Shown here: positions 16,256-24,795 of the stretch, piece after piece
Layout: each line of letters starts with the position of its first letter
Numbering within the stretch: position 1 is the first letter of the stretch
Made by a program: the position numbers and the translations under genes
Notes under the pieces: generated by a model
Told to the model about the DNA's origin: nothing
Seen by the model: the letters and a program-made list of their open reading frames with translations, nothing else
The model's database searches: none
DNA from: Gammaproteobacteria bacterium
GTDB taxonomy: Bacteria; Pseudomonadota; Gammaproteobacteria; Steroidobacterales; Steroidobacteraceae
NCBI GenBank assembly: GCA_025358295.1
Contig: JANYJY010000008.1
Coordinates: forward strand, 1 to 32,560
Length of the DNA: 32,560 nt
Reading direction: 5' to 3'

Positions 16256-17280
16256 GGCGCAACGCAGTATCTGCCATTGCGCGTGCTTCCCTGCCGGTTC
16301 TCAGGCGCTTGGATCCGGAATTAGCTCACGGGGTCGGGTTGTCCGCTCTACGCTGGCTGCGCCCATTCTGGCCGGCACAGAATTTTCCCGCGGCCTTGGC
16401 GGTTCGATGCATGGGGTTGGAGTTCGCGCATCCCATTGGTCTTGCCGCCGGCTTCGACAAGAACGGCGACTACTTGGACGCGCTGGGCGCCCTTGGTTTC
16501 AGTCATATAGAGCTGGGCACCGTCACACCGAGGCCGCAAACGGGCAACCCCAAACCTCGCATGTTCAGAATTTCCGAGGCGGGCGCCCTCATCAATCGGA
16601 TGGGCTTCAATAACAAGGGTGTCGATCATCTAGTCGCGCAAGTTTCCCGCAGCCGCTTCGCCGGCATCCGCGGTGTCAGCATCGGCAAGAACTTCGATAC
16701 CCCGCTCGAGAATGCTCAGGACGACTACGTGATATGCCTGCGCAAGGTATATGCCTTCGCGGACTACGTCGCCGTCAACGTCTCCTCGCCCAACACCGTC
16801 AGGCTGCGTGAGCTGCAAGGCCGCGACGGACTTGAAAGAATCATCGGCGCACTGTTCGAAGAACGCGGAGTCCTGCAGGAGCGTCACGGCAGGAAAGTAC
16901 CGCTGCTGGTCAAGGTAGCTCCGGACCTCGATCCGGAACAGATCCGTGCATTGGCGCAAGATCTGCGCGCGCTCGCGGTTGACGGGGTCATTGCAACGAA
17001 CACCTCAATAGGGCGACGCGGGGTAGCCGACTCCCCGAGCGCCGCGGAGAAGGGCGGCCTGAGCGGCGCGCCTCTGCATCCCTTGTCGCTGAGCGTGATT
17101 TCACAGCTGCGCGCGGAACTGGGAGCGAACTTTCCCCTGATCGGCGTTGGCGGTATTGTAAGTGCCGACCATGCCCGGGCGACGCTGAGTGCGGGCGCCA
17201 ACCTCCTTCAGATCTACACCGGATTTGCTTACCGAGGGTCCGCGCTGCTTGAAGAAATCGTCAACGCGTTGTTGCCATGA
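16252..17280 (+). CDS. pyrD: Dihydroorotate dehydrogenase, class 2 (quinone-dependent)
   Basis: The 342-residue PyrD catalyses the fourth step of pyrimidine synthesis, oxidising dihydroorotate to orotate and passing electrons from FMN to membrane quinone. The N-terminal helices (residues 1-45, DPELAHGVGLSAL) are the membrane-associated quinone tunnel of class 2 enzymes. FMN/substrate motifs are AAGFDKNGDYLDAL (65-78), ELGTVTPRPQTGNPKPRMFR (87-106), INRMGFNNKG (114-123), VNVSSPNT with the catalytic Ser178/179, LLVKVAPDL, IATNTS, GGLSGAPL and IGVGGI. Length agrees with E. coli PyrD. The GTG start at 16252 overlaps the truncated hydrolase stop, and the stop overlaps the next gene's ATG. Confidence 0.97.
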   Translation: MRRNAVSAIARASLPVLRRLDPELAHGVGLSALRWLRPFWPAQNFPAALAVRCMGLEFAHPIGLAAGFDKNGDYLDALGALGFSHIELGTVTPRPQTGNPKPRMFRISEAGALINRMGFNNKGVDHLVAQVSRSRFAGIRGVSIGKNFDTPLENAQDDYVICLRKVYAFADYVAVNVSSPNTVRLRELQGRDGLERIIGALFEERGVLQERHGRKVPLLVKVAPDLDPEQIRALAQDLRALAVDGVIATNTSIGRRGVADSPSAAEKGGLSGAPLHPLSLSVISQLRAELGANFPLIGVGGIVSADHARATLSAGANLLQIYTGFAYRGSALLEEIVNALLP

Positions 17281-18080
17281 TTGATGAAGCCGTCATCGAG
17301 CAGTTCCAACGTGACGGCGCCGTGTGCCTGCGTCAATTGTTCCGGCCGGAAGAAATAACGGCGTTGCGCGCTGCCATCGACGAGAATCTCGCGCATCTCA
17401 GCCCGCGCGCCAAGGTGGCCAGCAGCCCGGACGATCCGGGGTATTTCGTCGAGGATTTCTGCAACTGGCAGGAAAATCCTGGATACCGGCGCTTCATCTT
17501 CGACTCGGCATTGCCGGAGGCCGCCGGACGACTGATGCGCAGTGGCACCGCACGCCTGTATCACGACCACATGCTGACCAAGGAGCGGGGCACCCGGGCG
17601 GCGACACCATGGCATCAGGATCAGCCGTACTACAACATCGACGGGCGGCAGAACATCAGTTTTTGGATACCGGTGGACCCAGTGAGCCGCGAATCGACGT
17701 TGGAACTCGTCGCCGGATCGCATCTGGGGCCGTGGCTGATGCCACGCTCCTTCATGGACGCCCAAGCCCAATGGTTTCCCGAAGGCAGCCTCGCGGATTT
17801 GCCGAACATCGAGGCGGACCGGAGCGCGTACCCTATTCTCGGCTGGGATTTGCAGCCGGGGGACGCCGTGTGTTTTCACATGCTGACCTTGCATGCATCC
17901 AGCGGCGTATCCGGCACGCATCGCCGCCGCGTTTTCTCGGTTCGCTTTCTCGGCGACGATGTGACGCACGCGCCGCGTCGCTGGCGCACCTCGCCGGAAT
18001 TTCCAGGTTTGCGCGAAGAACTGGCGGCGGGCGCACCCATGCACCACTCGCTCTTTCCAGCGTTATGGCGAACGCCATGA
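17277..18080 (+). CDS. PhyH-type Fe(II)/2-oxoglutarate dioxygenase
   Basis: The 267-residue protein belongs to the phytanoyl-CoA dioxygenase family, non-haem iron enzymes that hydroxylate an unactivated carbon with O2 and 2-oxoglutarate. The metal triad is visible: H113-x-D115 in TPWHQDQPYY and the distal H206 in CFHMLTLHASSG. A 2-oxoglutarate-binding Arg is expected in the RRRVFSVRF segment (about 217-224). PGDAVCF and LVAGSH are further family marks. It overlaps pyrD by 4 bases (ATGA) and its own stop overlaps the next start, so the three genes are probably one transcript. Nothing in the sequence shows the substrate, and no link to pyrimidine synthesis is implied. Confidence 0.9.
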   Translation: MIDEAVIEQFQRDGAVCLRQLFRPEEITALRAAIDENLAHLSPRAKVASSPDDPGYFVEDFCNWQENPGYRRFIFDSALPEAAGRLMRSGTARLYHDHMLTKERGTRAATPWHQDQPYYNIDGRQNISFWIPVDPVSRESTLELVAGSHLGPWLMPRSFMDAQAQWFPEGSLADLPNIEADRSAYPILGWDLQPGDAVCFHMLTLHASSGVSGTHRRRVFSVRFLGDDVTHAPRRWRTSPEFPGLREELAAGAPMHHSLFPALWRTP

Positions 18081-18604
18081 AAACTGCGCAGTCCGCCCGG
18101 CATTCCCACCCATTGACTTGGTGGGTGTTCTTCATCTTGCTGGTGTCGGGGGTTAGTTTCGTGATCGGTACGGCATCGGAACTGCCGCCGACCGTGGCCT
18201 CGCACTTCGATGCCTCGGGCCAGCCCAATGCCTACATGTCCCACAGCGGCTATATTCGATTTATGCTGTGCCTGGCCTTGGGACTGCCCATTGCCGTGGT
18301 GAGTCTCCTGACCGCGGTCTACTCGCGCGCCACCCAGATGAAATTGCCGAACCGGGACTACTGGCTGGCTCCGGAACGGCTCGATCACACCCGCGCCTTC
18401 CTGATTGCACATGGCATTTGGTTCGGCTCGCTGCTGGTCGCCCTAACATGCTGCGCGCATTGGCTCGTACTGCTCGCCAATCGGACGCAGCCTGCGCATC
18501 TGTCGGGTCAGATGTTTGCCGTGGTCATGATTACGTTTCTATTATCGACCCTGGCATGGATCGGCGCACTGATGCTGGCCTTGCGCCGGCCCGCCGGCGA
18601 ATAG
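18077..18604 (+). CDS. DUF1648-type small membrane protein
   Basis: This protein of about 175 residues starts with the ATG that overlaps the dioxygenase stop (ATGA, 18077-18080); an in-frame ATG at 18065 is an alternative. The N-terminal helix (WWVFFILLVSGVSFVIG) is followed by ELPPTVASHFDASGQPNAYM, which is the DUF1648 signature (LPxxVpxHFdxxGxPd). Three further hydrophobic segments follow (FMLCLALGLPIAVVSLLTAV, FGSLLVALTCCAHWLVLLA, MFAVVMITFLLSTLAWIGALM). DUF1648 proteins are inner-membrane proteins of unknown role, sometimes linked to SdpI-type immunity. The strand ends here against the OsmC gene with 9 bases between. Confidence 0.85.
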   Translation: MKTAQSARHSHPLTWWVFFILLVSGVSFVIGTASELPPTVASHFDASGQPNAYMSHSGYIRFMLCLALGLPIAVVSLLTAVYSRATQMKLPNRDYWLAPERLDHTRAFLIAHGIWFGSLLVALTCCAHWLVLLANRTQPAHLSGQMFAVVMITFLLSTLAWIGALMLALRRPAGE

Positions 18605-18613
18605 CCGCCGTCA

Positions 18614-19051
18614 CTATGGGTGCAACACCGCCGTCAATGTGATCTCAGGCACGGCCGCCAAAGCCTTCGATAGGGGACACTGTTGTTTCGCGCCCGCCGC
18701 GATTTTTTGAAACGTCGGCTCGTCCATGCCCGGCACAATCGCTTCCAACCGCAGGGCGATGCGGTCGATCAAGAACCCGCCGTCCTTCATCACCAGCCTT
18801 ACGGCGGCCTGAGTATCGACGGACGACGTCGCAAATCCCGCCGCGTCGCACGCGAACGAGAATGCCATGGTAAAGCAGGCCGCATGCGCGGCCGCCAATA
18901 GTTCCTCGGGATTCGTGCCGCGGCGGTCATCCTCGAATCGGCTGCCGTAGCCGTAGGGATACGACTTTAGGGCAGCGGTCTGGGTGCTGATCTTGCCGAC
19001 CCCTTTCTTGCCCGCACCTTCCCAATGAACAGCGGCGGTTTTGTCGCTCAT
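18614..19051 (-). CDS. OsmC-family peroxiredoxin
   Basis: The 145-residue protein is a full-length OsmC-type thiol peroxidase, which reduces organic hydroperoxides through two cysteines. The catalytic pair is visible as C59 (AAAHAACFTMAF) and C125 (AKQQCPLSKAL). The RGTNPEELLAAAHA stretch (44-57) carries the conserved Glu and frames the first Cys. The SRFEDD segment holds the Arg expected in the active site. It is the last gene of a likely minus-strand operon after the M20 peptidase and pirin genes, 16 bases behind the pirin stop. An antioxidant role beside pirin is plausible, but it may also serve in housekeeping detoxification. Confidence 0.93.
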   Translation of the reverse strand: MSDKTAAVHWEGAGKKGVGKISTQTAALKSYPYGYGSRFEDDRRGTNPEELLAAAHAACFTMAFSFACDAAGFATSSVDTQAAVRLVMKDGGFLIDRIALRLEAIVPGMDEPTFQKIAAGAKQQCPLSKALAAVPEITLTAVLHP

Positions 19052-19067
19052 AAAGGCTCCTTAATAT

Positions 19068-19934
19068 TCAATAATTCGGCAATGGCATGAGCTCGGTTTC
19101 CCCGGGCACCATGGGAAATTGGCCCCGTTCCCAGCGATCCTTGGCCTGCTCCATGCGTTCTTTGGTGGAGCTGACGAAATTCCACCAGATATGGCGCGCA
19201 GTGGGAAACTTCTTGCCGCCCAGCAACATCACGCGGCTGTCGGCCAATGCGTGCAGCTTGATCGTCGCCACCGGCTCAAGCACGGCCAACTGCCCAGGTG
19301 TTACCCGGGTCTCGCCGATCAAGATCTCTCCCTGCACCACGTACACCGCCAGCTCCGCATCGTCAGGCTGCGTCTCGAGCGTGGCGCCGTGTGCGATTTG
19401 CGCATGTGCATAGATCGTCGGCCAAACCGTGGCAACCGGTGAGATCAGTCCAAAGGCTTCGCCGGCAATAACTGTCAACGCAATGCCGTCGACCACCCGG
19501 GTCGGCAGAGCGGTCGCTGGATAGTGCACAAAGGACGGCTCTGCATCCTCGTGGCCATCGGGCAGCGCCACCCAGCTCTGAATACCGTGAGCATGCTCGC
19601 CCTGCAGGCGTGCCGCCTGCGGCGTGCGCTCGGAGTGCACAATGCCGCGCCCTGCCGACATCCAATTCACATCTCCGGGGCGAATCTCCCGCACCGTACC
19701 CAGGCTGTCGCGGTGCCCCAGGGAGCCCGCGAAAAGATACGTCACCGTCGCCAGAGCGATGTGCGGATGCGGCCTCACATCGATCCCACGGCCCGGCGCG
19801 AATTTCGTCGGGCCGAGGTGATCGAAAAAAATGAACGGCCCAACCATCTGCCGCTCGGCGGCGGGCAGCACGCGACGCACGACAAAGCCGCCGAGATCGC
19901 GCTGGTGCGCATCGATCACTTGAGGGATGCTCAT
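19068..19934 (-). CDS. Pirin family protein (cupin)
   Basis: The 288-residue bicupin has the pirin N-terminal signature FVVRRVLPAAERQMVGPFIFFDHLGP and the metal ligands H56 and H58 (RPHPHIALAT), H100 and E102 (GIVHSE), in the same spacing as E. coli YhhW. The second cupin domain ends with FVSSTKERMEQAKDRWERG, a pirin C-terminal mark. Bacterial pirins are either quercetin 2,3-dioxygenases or regulators of metabolic enzymes, and sequence alone does not decide. Its ATG overlaps the M20 peptidase stop by 4 bases (19931-19934), so the two are likely co-translated. Confidence 0.93.
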   Translation of the reverse strand: MSIPQVIDAHQRDLGGFVVRRVLPAAERQMVGPFIFFDHLGPTKFAPGRGIDVRPHPHIALATVTYLFAGSLGHRDSLGTVREIRPGDVNWMSAGRGIVHSERTPQAARLQGEHAHGIQSWVALPDGHEDAEPSFVHYPATALPTRVVDGIALTVIAGEAFGLISPVATVWPTIYAHAQIAHGATLETQPDDAELAVYVVQGEILIGETRVTPGQLAVLEPVATIKLHALADSRVMLLGGKKFPTARHIWWNFVSSTKERMEQAKDRWERGQFPMVPGETELMPLPNY

Positions 19935-21391
19935 GGACGCCCCGCGGAGGCGGTCGTCAGTGCTTTGAGAAACTGGTAGTAAAACTCAACGCCGGTGTAG
20001 TAGGAATCCGACTTCAGCCGCTCGTCCTTGCCATGCATGCGGAGATCGTCCCGATCGATCGCGATACCGCTGATCCCATAGCTTGGTATGGCCGCATTCA
20101 TCGTGTAGATGCTGTCCGACGATCCGGTCACCATGACCGGGATCACAGGCGCACCGGGCCATAGTTTGCCCGCCACCTTGCGCATCGAATTCATGACATC
20201 GGCGCGCAGCGGCGGCGGCGCCATCGCCTTGCGCTCCGAGCCGTGGTCCGTCAATTCGCCCGCATCGCTGCGGTATCGAACGCTGAGCGTCGGATCATTG
20301 AACAAGTGGATCAACTCGAGGCGGATGTCCTCTTGCGAATGGCCGGGGAAGATCCGGCAATTGACGTTGGCTTCGGCGCGTTGCGGCAAAGCGTTCGGTG
20401 CGTGACCGGCGCTCATCATGGTCGCGACGCAGGTGGTGCGCATGGTCGAATTGTAGCGCGCGTCGCGCGACAGCCGTTGAATCGCCGCAGAATCGGGCGG
20501 TGTCGCCAGAATCGCGCGCATGTCGTCGGCGACCTGGCCGGTCTCTATCTTGGCCATTTGCGCGAAATACTCGCGCGTCACCGTATTCAGCTCGAACGGG
20601 AACGGCGATTTCTCGAGCAATGCGAGGGCATCCGCAACGTGGTAAATCGCATTGTCCGGTTTCGGCAGCGAGCTGTGGCCGCCGGGATTGGTGGCCAGCA
20701 CCTGGTAATCTGCATACAGCTTTTCGGTGGCCTCGAATTCCACGCTCAGCGGCTTGCCGTGATCGGTGCTGACGCCGCCCGAATCCGGATTGAGCGCGAA
20801 CTCCGCGTCGATCAGATCGCGATGATTCTGCAGCAGCCAAGCTACGCCGTTCGATTTCCCGCCCTCTTCGTCGGCGGTGAGCGCTAGAATAATGTCGCGG
20901 TTGGGGACAAAGCCCTCTTTCTTCAGGCGGATGAAATTCGTCATGACGATGGCGTCGGCCCCCTTCATATCCTGGGTGCCGCGCCCGTAGTAATAGCCGT
21001 CCTGCTCGACGAACTTGAAGGGATCCGTGCTCCAATCCTCGCGGCGCGCCTCCACGACATCCAGGTGCCCGATGATCAATATAGGCCGCAATTTTGAACC
21101 CGCCTTGGCGCGATAGCGGGCAACCATGTTCCCTTTACGGTCGTTGGGGCCCAGCACAACGACATCGGCTTTGGGAAAGCCGGCCTCCAGCAGGCGCTTC
21201 GCCATTGCCTGCGCCGCCACCGTGACACTTCCGCTAGAATCGGTGGTGTTGATCTCGATCAATTCTTTGAAGAGATCGTGCGCCACATCGTGAGTGACGC
21301 CAGCACTCTGAATCGGAGCGGAGGCTGCAGCATGTCCGCACACGGCGCCGATGAACACGAGGATGGAATGCGAGAGAGCGCGATATTTCAA
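19931..21391 (-). CDS. Exported M20 family zinc metallopeptidase
   Basis: The gene encodes about 486 residues from a TTG at 21391, chosen because GGAG stands 8 bases ahead and gives a clean signal peptide (KYRALSHSILVFIGAVCGHAAASA). A GTG at 21412 is the alternative. Di-zinc ligands in M20 order are H109 and D111 (IIGHLDVV), D141 (GRGTQDMKG), catalytic Glu plus E176 (TADEEGGK), D203 (LNPDSGG) and a late His (DLRMHGKDER). The dimerisation domain lies between (LATNPGGHSSLPKP onward). It resembles carboxypeptidase/aminoacylase-like M20 enzymes acting in the periplasm. It is the first gene of the minus-strand peptidase-pirin-OsmC group and diverges from an exported amidohydrolase with only 41 bases between, so both may share control. 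Confidence 0.92.
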   Translation of the reverse strand: MKYRALSHSILVFIGAVCGHAAASAPIQSAGVTHDVAHDLFKELIEINTTDSSGSVTVAAQAMAKRLLEAGFPKADVVVLGPNDRKGNMVARYRAKAGSKLRPILIIGHLDVVEARREDWSTDPFKFVEQDGYYYGRGTQDMKGADAIVMTNFIRLKKEGFVPNRDIILALTADEEGGKSNGVAWLLQNHRDLIDAEFALNPDSGGVSTDHGKPLSVEFEATEKLYADYQVLATNPGGHSSLPKPDNAIYHVADALALLEKSPFPFELNTVTREYFAQMAKIETGQVADDMRAILATPPDSAAIQRLSRDARYNSTMRTTCVATMMSAGHAPNALPQRAEANVNCRIFPGHSQEDIRLELIHLFNDPTLSVRYRSDAGELTDHGSERKAMAPPPLRADVMNSMRKVAGKLWPGAPVIPVMVTGSSDSIYTMNAAIPSYGISGIAIDRDDLRMHGKDERLKSDSYYTGVEFYYQFLKALTTASAGRP

Positions 21392-21432
21392 CTCTGAATC
21401 TCCAAAAAACACAGAAAATCAGGATGTAACTT

Positions 21433-23193
21433 ATGTCAGCCCAAGTCAATCGAAGTGCACGCCTGCGGTGCGCGGGTACCTTGCTCGCCGCGGTGTTGGG
21501 GGCAGCCGCAGGCATGGCCCGCGCCGCTCTCCCCGCCGATTCGATTTTAATCCACGGCAACGTGCTGACCGTGGATGCGCACGACTCGATAGCGCAGGCC
21601 GTGGCGATTCGCGACGGGAAAATTATTGCCGTGGGCTCCGATGCGGACATTCTGAGCCTCGCTGGCCCGGACACGAAGCGCATCGACTTGCACGGCCGCA
21701 CCGCCACGCCCGGCCTCATCGACAGCCACGCCCACATCGCCGAGGCGGGATTGAACGAGTTGTACGACGTCGATCTGAGCGATGCCACAAACATTGCGGA
21801 AGTGGTTCGGCGCGTTAAGGCGAGGGTCGCCACCCTGAAGGCCGGTGAATGGCTGCTGGGGGATGGCTGGGACGAGGGCAAGCTCGCGGAGAGCCGCTAC
21901 GTTCTGGCCTCCGACTTGGACGCGGTCTCGGCCCACAATCCCGTCTGGCTGGCGCATACCACGGGGCACTATGGAGCCGCCAATTCCTTCGCGCTGCGCC
22001 TGGCCAAGATTTCCGCCGCCTCGAAGGATCCGCCCGCCGGCACCATCGATCGAGACGCGCATGGCGTACCCACGGGCGTATTGAAGGAGTCGGCGCAAGC
22101 CGCCGTCGTCGGTCTCATACCGCCGCCGACGGCACAGCAGCAGCGCGATGCTATTTTGAAGAGCATCGATGATCTGCATCGCGAGGGCATTACCGCAGTC
22201 AAGGATCCGTCCATCGCCCGGCCCGTCTGGGACGCTTACCTCGAACTGCTGAAGGAGAACAAGCTGTCGGAGCGTATCTGCGTGCTGTGGCACGCAGGGT
22301 CCACACTCGAATCGGCGCGTGCCACCCTCAAGACGATTTTGAGCCTGCCGAGGCCGCCTCAATCGCTTGGTGACGGTCGCCTGTTGTCCTGCGGAGTGAA
22401 GATATTCATGGACGGCAGCGGCGGCGCGCGTACCGCGTGGATGACGCAGGAATGGAACAAGAACTCCACGGACGTGGATCATGGAAATTTCGGCTACCCC
22501 GCGATGGACCCGCAGGTCTATCGCCAGATGGTTCGACTATTCCATCAAGCGGGCGTGCACGTGGGCACTCATGCCATCGGCGACAAGGCCATCGATTGGG
22601 TGGTGGACACTTATGCACAGGTACTCACCGAGACGCCTACCATAGGCCTTAGGCACAGCATCATTCACGCCAACATTCCCAGCGATCATGCCATCGAGAC
22701 CATGGCCGGGCTCCAGAAGCGCTACGACGCCGCGTATCCGGAAGCCCAGGCGCCCTTTACCTGGTGGATCGGCGATACTTATGCCGGAAATTTCGGGCCG
22801 GCGCGATCGCAGCGCCTGGTGCCGCTCAATACCTTCTTGAAACACGGTGTTCTTTGGGGAGGCGGGTCGGATTATCCGGTGACGCCGATTGCCGCCCGCT
22901 ATGGACTCTGGGCATCGGTGGAGCGCGAAACCCTCAAGGCCACGTACGGAGCGAGGCCTTTCGGCACGTCCGAGTCGGTCGATATTCGCACCGCCCTGCG
23001 CTCGTACACCCAGTGGAGCGCACGGCAGCTGTTTCTCGACCGGCGCATCGGCTCGATCGAGACGGGAAAGGATGCGGACATCGCCATCTGGGATCAGGAC
23101 ATGTACACCATGCCGGCAGAGCAATTGCGCGATCTCAAATGCAAGATGACCTTGCTGCAGGGGCAAATCGTGTTCGACTCAGGGGCAAATTGA
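21433..23193 (+). CDS. Exported amidohydrolase (YtcJ/amidohydrolase-3 type)
   Basis: The 586-residue metal-dependent hydrolase begins with a signal peptide ([21 protein letters not shown]) and an N-terminal beta-sandwich strand set ([20 protein letters not shown]). The TIM barrel starts with the HxH metal pair H99/H101 (GLIDSHAHI). Further marks are [38 protein letters not shown], the late Asp segment [10 protein letters not shown] and the closing sandwich strand [16 protein letters not shown]. These match YtcJ-like amidohydrolases, which cleave amide or imide bonds, often with unknown substrates. AGGA lies 8 bases before the ATG. It diverges from the M20 peptidase gene, and folE begins right after its stop, so these may be co-transcribed. 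Confidence 0.92.
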   Translation: MSAQVNRSARLRCAGTLLAAVLGAAAGMARAALPADSILIHGNVLTVDAHDSIAQAVAIRDGKIIAVGSDADILSLAGPDTKRIDLHGRTATPGLIDSHAHIAEAGLNELYDVDLSDATNIAEVVRRVKARVATLKAGEWLLGDGWDEGKLAESRYVLASDLDAVSAHNPVWLAHTTGHYGAANSFALRLAKISAASKDPPAGTIDRDAHGVPTGVLKESAQAAVVGLIPPPTAQQQRDAILKSIDDLHREGITAVKDPSIARPVWDAYLELLKENKLSERICVLWHAGSTLESARATLKTILSLPRPPQSLGDGRLLSCGVKIFMDGSGGARTAWMTQEWNKNSTDVDHGNFGYPAMDPQVYRQMVRLFHQAGVHVGTHAIGDKAIDWVVDTYAQVLTETPTIGLRHSIIHANIPSDHAIETMAGLQKRYDAAYPEAQAPFTWWIGDTYAGNFGPARSQRLVPLNTFLKHGVLWGGGSDYPVTPIAARYGLWASVERETLKATYGARPFGTSESVDIRTALRSYTQWSARQLFLDRRIGSIETGKDADIAIWDQDMYTMPAEQLRDLKCKMTLLQGQIVFDSGAN

Positions 23194-23194
23194 C

Positions 23195-23800
23195 ATGGCG
23201 AAACAGAAAAAGGGCCGGCCGGTGACTCGCGCTGCCGCGGAAGCGGCCGTGCAAACCCTGCTGCGCTGGGCGGGCGACAATCCAACGCGCGAGGGCCTGC
23301 GCGACACGCCGAAGCGAGTGGTCAATGCGTATAGCGATTGGTTCTCCGGATACGGCGTCGATCCGGGGGAATACCTGCGCCGCACCTTCGAGGAGGTCGA
23401 GGGTTACGATGAAATGGTGGTGCTGCGCGATATCGGCTTCGAATCGTTTTGCGAGCATCATATGGCACCCATCATCGGCCGCGCCCATGTCGGATACCTG
23501 CCCACCGATCGGGTGGTCGGCATCAGCAAACTGGCGCGGGTCGTCGACGGCTATTCACGCCGTTTCCAGGTGCAGGAAAAATTGACATCGCAAATCGCCG
23601 CGTGCATCAACGAGGTACTCAAGCCGCGCGGTGTCGGCGTCGTGATCGATGCGGTTCACCAGTGCATGACGACCCGCGGCGTGCACAAGCGCGGCGTCTC
23701 GATGGTTACCAGCAAAATGCTCGGCACATTCCGCGCTGACGCCAGCACGCGCGCCGAATTCTTGCGCTTCATCGATATCGAGGGCCGCGCTCAGCGCTGA
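23195..23800 (+). CDS. folE: GTP cyclohydrolase I
   Basis: The 201-residue FolE converts GTP to 7,8-dihydroneopterin triphosphate, the first step of folate (and pterin) synthesis. Zinc ligands C86 and H89 (FESFCEHHM) and C157 (VHQCMTTRG) are present with the same spacing as the E. coli enzyme. [23 protein letters not shown] and QEKLTSQIA are typical FolE blocks. It begins one base after the amidohydrolase stop. Its stop abuts the convergent zinc-ribbon gene with no gap, so no separate terminator fits between them. Confidence 0.97.
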   Translation: MAKQKKGRPVTRAAAEAAVQTLLRWAGDNPTREGLRDTPKRVVNAYSDWFSGYGVDPGEYLRRTFEEVEGYDEMVVLRDIGFESFCEHHMAPIIGRAHVGYLPTDRVVGISKLARVVDGYSRRFQVQEKLTSQIAACINEVLKPRGVGVVIDAVHQCMTTRGVHKRGVSMVTSKMLGTFRADASTRAEFLRFIDIEGRAQR

Positions 23801-24169
23801 TCAATTTCGCTTGCGGTCGGGACTCGTGACAGCGCGTGCCGGCATCAAATCGACCGAGAAGCTGTACTTGTGACTCTCGCCCGGTTGTAGCGCGCCGACG
23901 CCGACCACTTGGCGCGCAATTTTCTCGCCGCGCTCATTGGTGATCGAGACGACCACGACATATTCGCAGCTCTCGTCACGCACGGAGTGGCGAATGGATC
24001 CCTCGATGCGCATCGCCGGCACCGCTTCGGCAGCCGGCTCTGCATTCGAAGAATTGAAGCGCAGATGGTGCTGGCACCCCGGACAGATATTCGCGCTTTG
24101 CAGCACGACGGCCTTGCAATGCGGACATATGCGTGTCGCACCTAGGGTGCCGGCCCGAGCGACGCTCAT
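23801..24169 (-). CDS. Zinc-ribbon protein of unknown function
   Basis: The 122-residue protein opens with a zinc ribbon (ICPHC at 14-18 and ICPGC at 28-32, ligands C15, C18, C29, C32). A linker rich in Ala and Glu and a beta-rich segment with EYVVVVSITNERGEKIARQV and GALQPGESHKYSFSVDL follow; the latter resembles FxLYD-like/Ig-type strands. No signal peptide or membrane helix is visible. The ATG lies two bases after the bactofilin stop and has no ribosome binding site of its own, so translation is likely coupled to that gene. The pairing points to a role with the bactofilin polymer, but that is inference. Confidence 0.75.
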   Translation of the reverse strand: MSVARAGTLGATRICPHCKAVVLQSANICPGCQHHLRFNSSNAEPAAEAVPAMRIEGSIRHSVRDESCEYVVVVSITNERGEKIARQVVGVGALQPGESHKYSFSVDLMPARAVTSPDRKRN

Positions 24170-24171
24170 GG

Positions 24172-24690
24172 CTAGCTGCCGCTACCCACCAAGCCGGGTT
24201 TAGCCTTGATCTTCTCGTCTTCCCAACCGAATTCGACGTGCCCGCGCATCCGTGAGCCGGCCGCGACGGTAATCGACCCGGCCTTGACGTCGCCGACGAT
24301 GACGCCGCCCTCCTGCACATCGACTCGCTTTGCGGATTCGATATTACCCTGCAGCTCACCGCCGACCACCACGATGCCGGCGAGGACCTGGCCGGTCAAA
24401 TGAGCCCCGGGCTCGATGCTGAAATTGCCGTCGATGCGCACATCGCCCTTGAAGCGGCCGGCCATTTTCACATTGCCGGAGCCCTCGATTTTGCCTTCGA
24501 TGGTTAAATTCGCCGCTATGACCGATTCCCCGCCCTCGGACGAGGTTTTGGGCGTGGGGCGGCGCGCCGAGACGGCCAACGCCGGATCGCTCGTATGACG
24601 CTCCGGTATATTTCGCTCCGGCGACGGTGCCGGCGAGGGGACAGCGGAACCCGCGGTGGCGGGCGAGGTTTTTTCGTTCCAAAGCGCCAT
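24172..24690 (-). CDS. Bactofilin (polymer-forming cytoskeletal protein)
   Basis: The 172-residue protein has a disordered Pro/Ser-rich N-terminal region (1-55) and then the bactofilin beta-helix. ANLTIEGKIEGSGNVKMAGR starts a run of regularly spaced repeats with Gly and hydrophobic residues (FKGDVRIDGNFSIEPGAHLT, GQVLAGIVVVGGELQGNIES, AKRVDVQEGGVIVGDVKAGS), closed by MRGHVEFGWEDEK. Bactofilins self-assemble without nucleotides into filaments at the inner membrane and organise cell-wall enzymes or DNA-segregation factors. The gene is upstream of the zinc-ribbon gene on the same strand. No membrane-binding N-terminal hydrophobic peptide is evident. Confidence 0.93.
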   Translation of the reverse strand: MALWNEKTSPATAGSAVPSPAPSPERNIPERHTSDPALAVSARRPTPKTSSEGGESVIAANLTIEGKIEGSGNVKMAGRFKGDVRIDGNFSIEPGAHLTGQVLAGIVVVGGELQGNIESAKRVDVQEGGVIVGDVKAGSITVAAGSRMRGHVEFGWEDEKIKAKPGLVGSGS

Positions 24691-24739
24691 GAGTTAACTC
24701 TCCCAATGATTGGTAGCCAAAGCGTACACGCTAACCCCG

Positions 24740-24780
24740 AAAAATGTCATCGAACCACTGTCGTCTATTGGAGACGGTGG
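24740..24780 (-). terminator. Possible terminator after the BtuF-like gene
   Basis: CCACTGTC (24755-24762) and GACGGTGG (24773-24780) can pair with one mismatch. On the minus strand the stem is followed, after about ten bases, by TTTTT (24744-24740). The distance from stem to T-run is larger than in typical intrinsic terminators, so confidence is low. Confidence 0.3.
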
Positions 24781-24795
24781 CTGTTTTAACAGTGT

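Noticed and set aside
17324-18076. The long upstream part of the frame that contains the DUF1648 gene
   Set aside because: Only the part from about 18065-18077 onward resembles a protein; the rest is the +1 shadow of the dioxygenase gene.
24781-24792. CTGTTTTAACAG palindrome as a LexA site
   Set aside because: The spacing is CTGT-N4-ACAG rather than N8, and it lies just behind the end of the BtuF-like gene rather than in a promoter.
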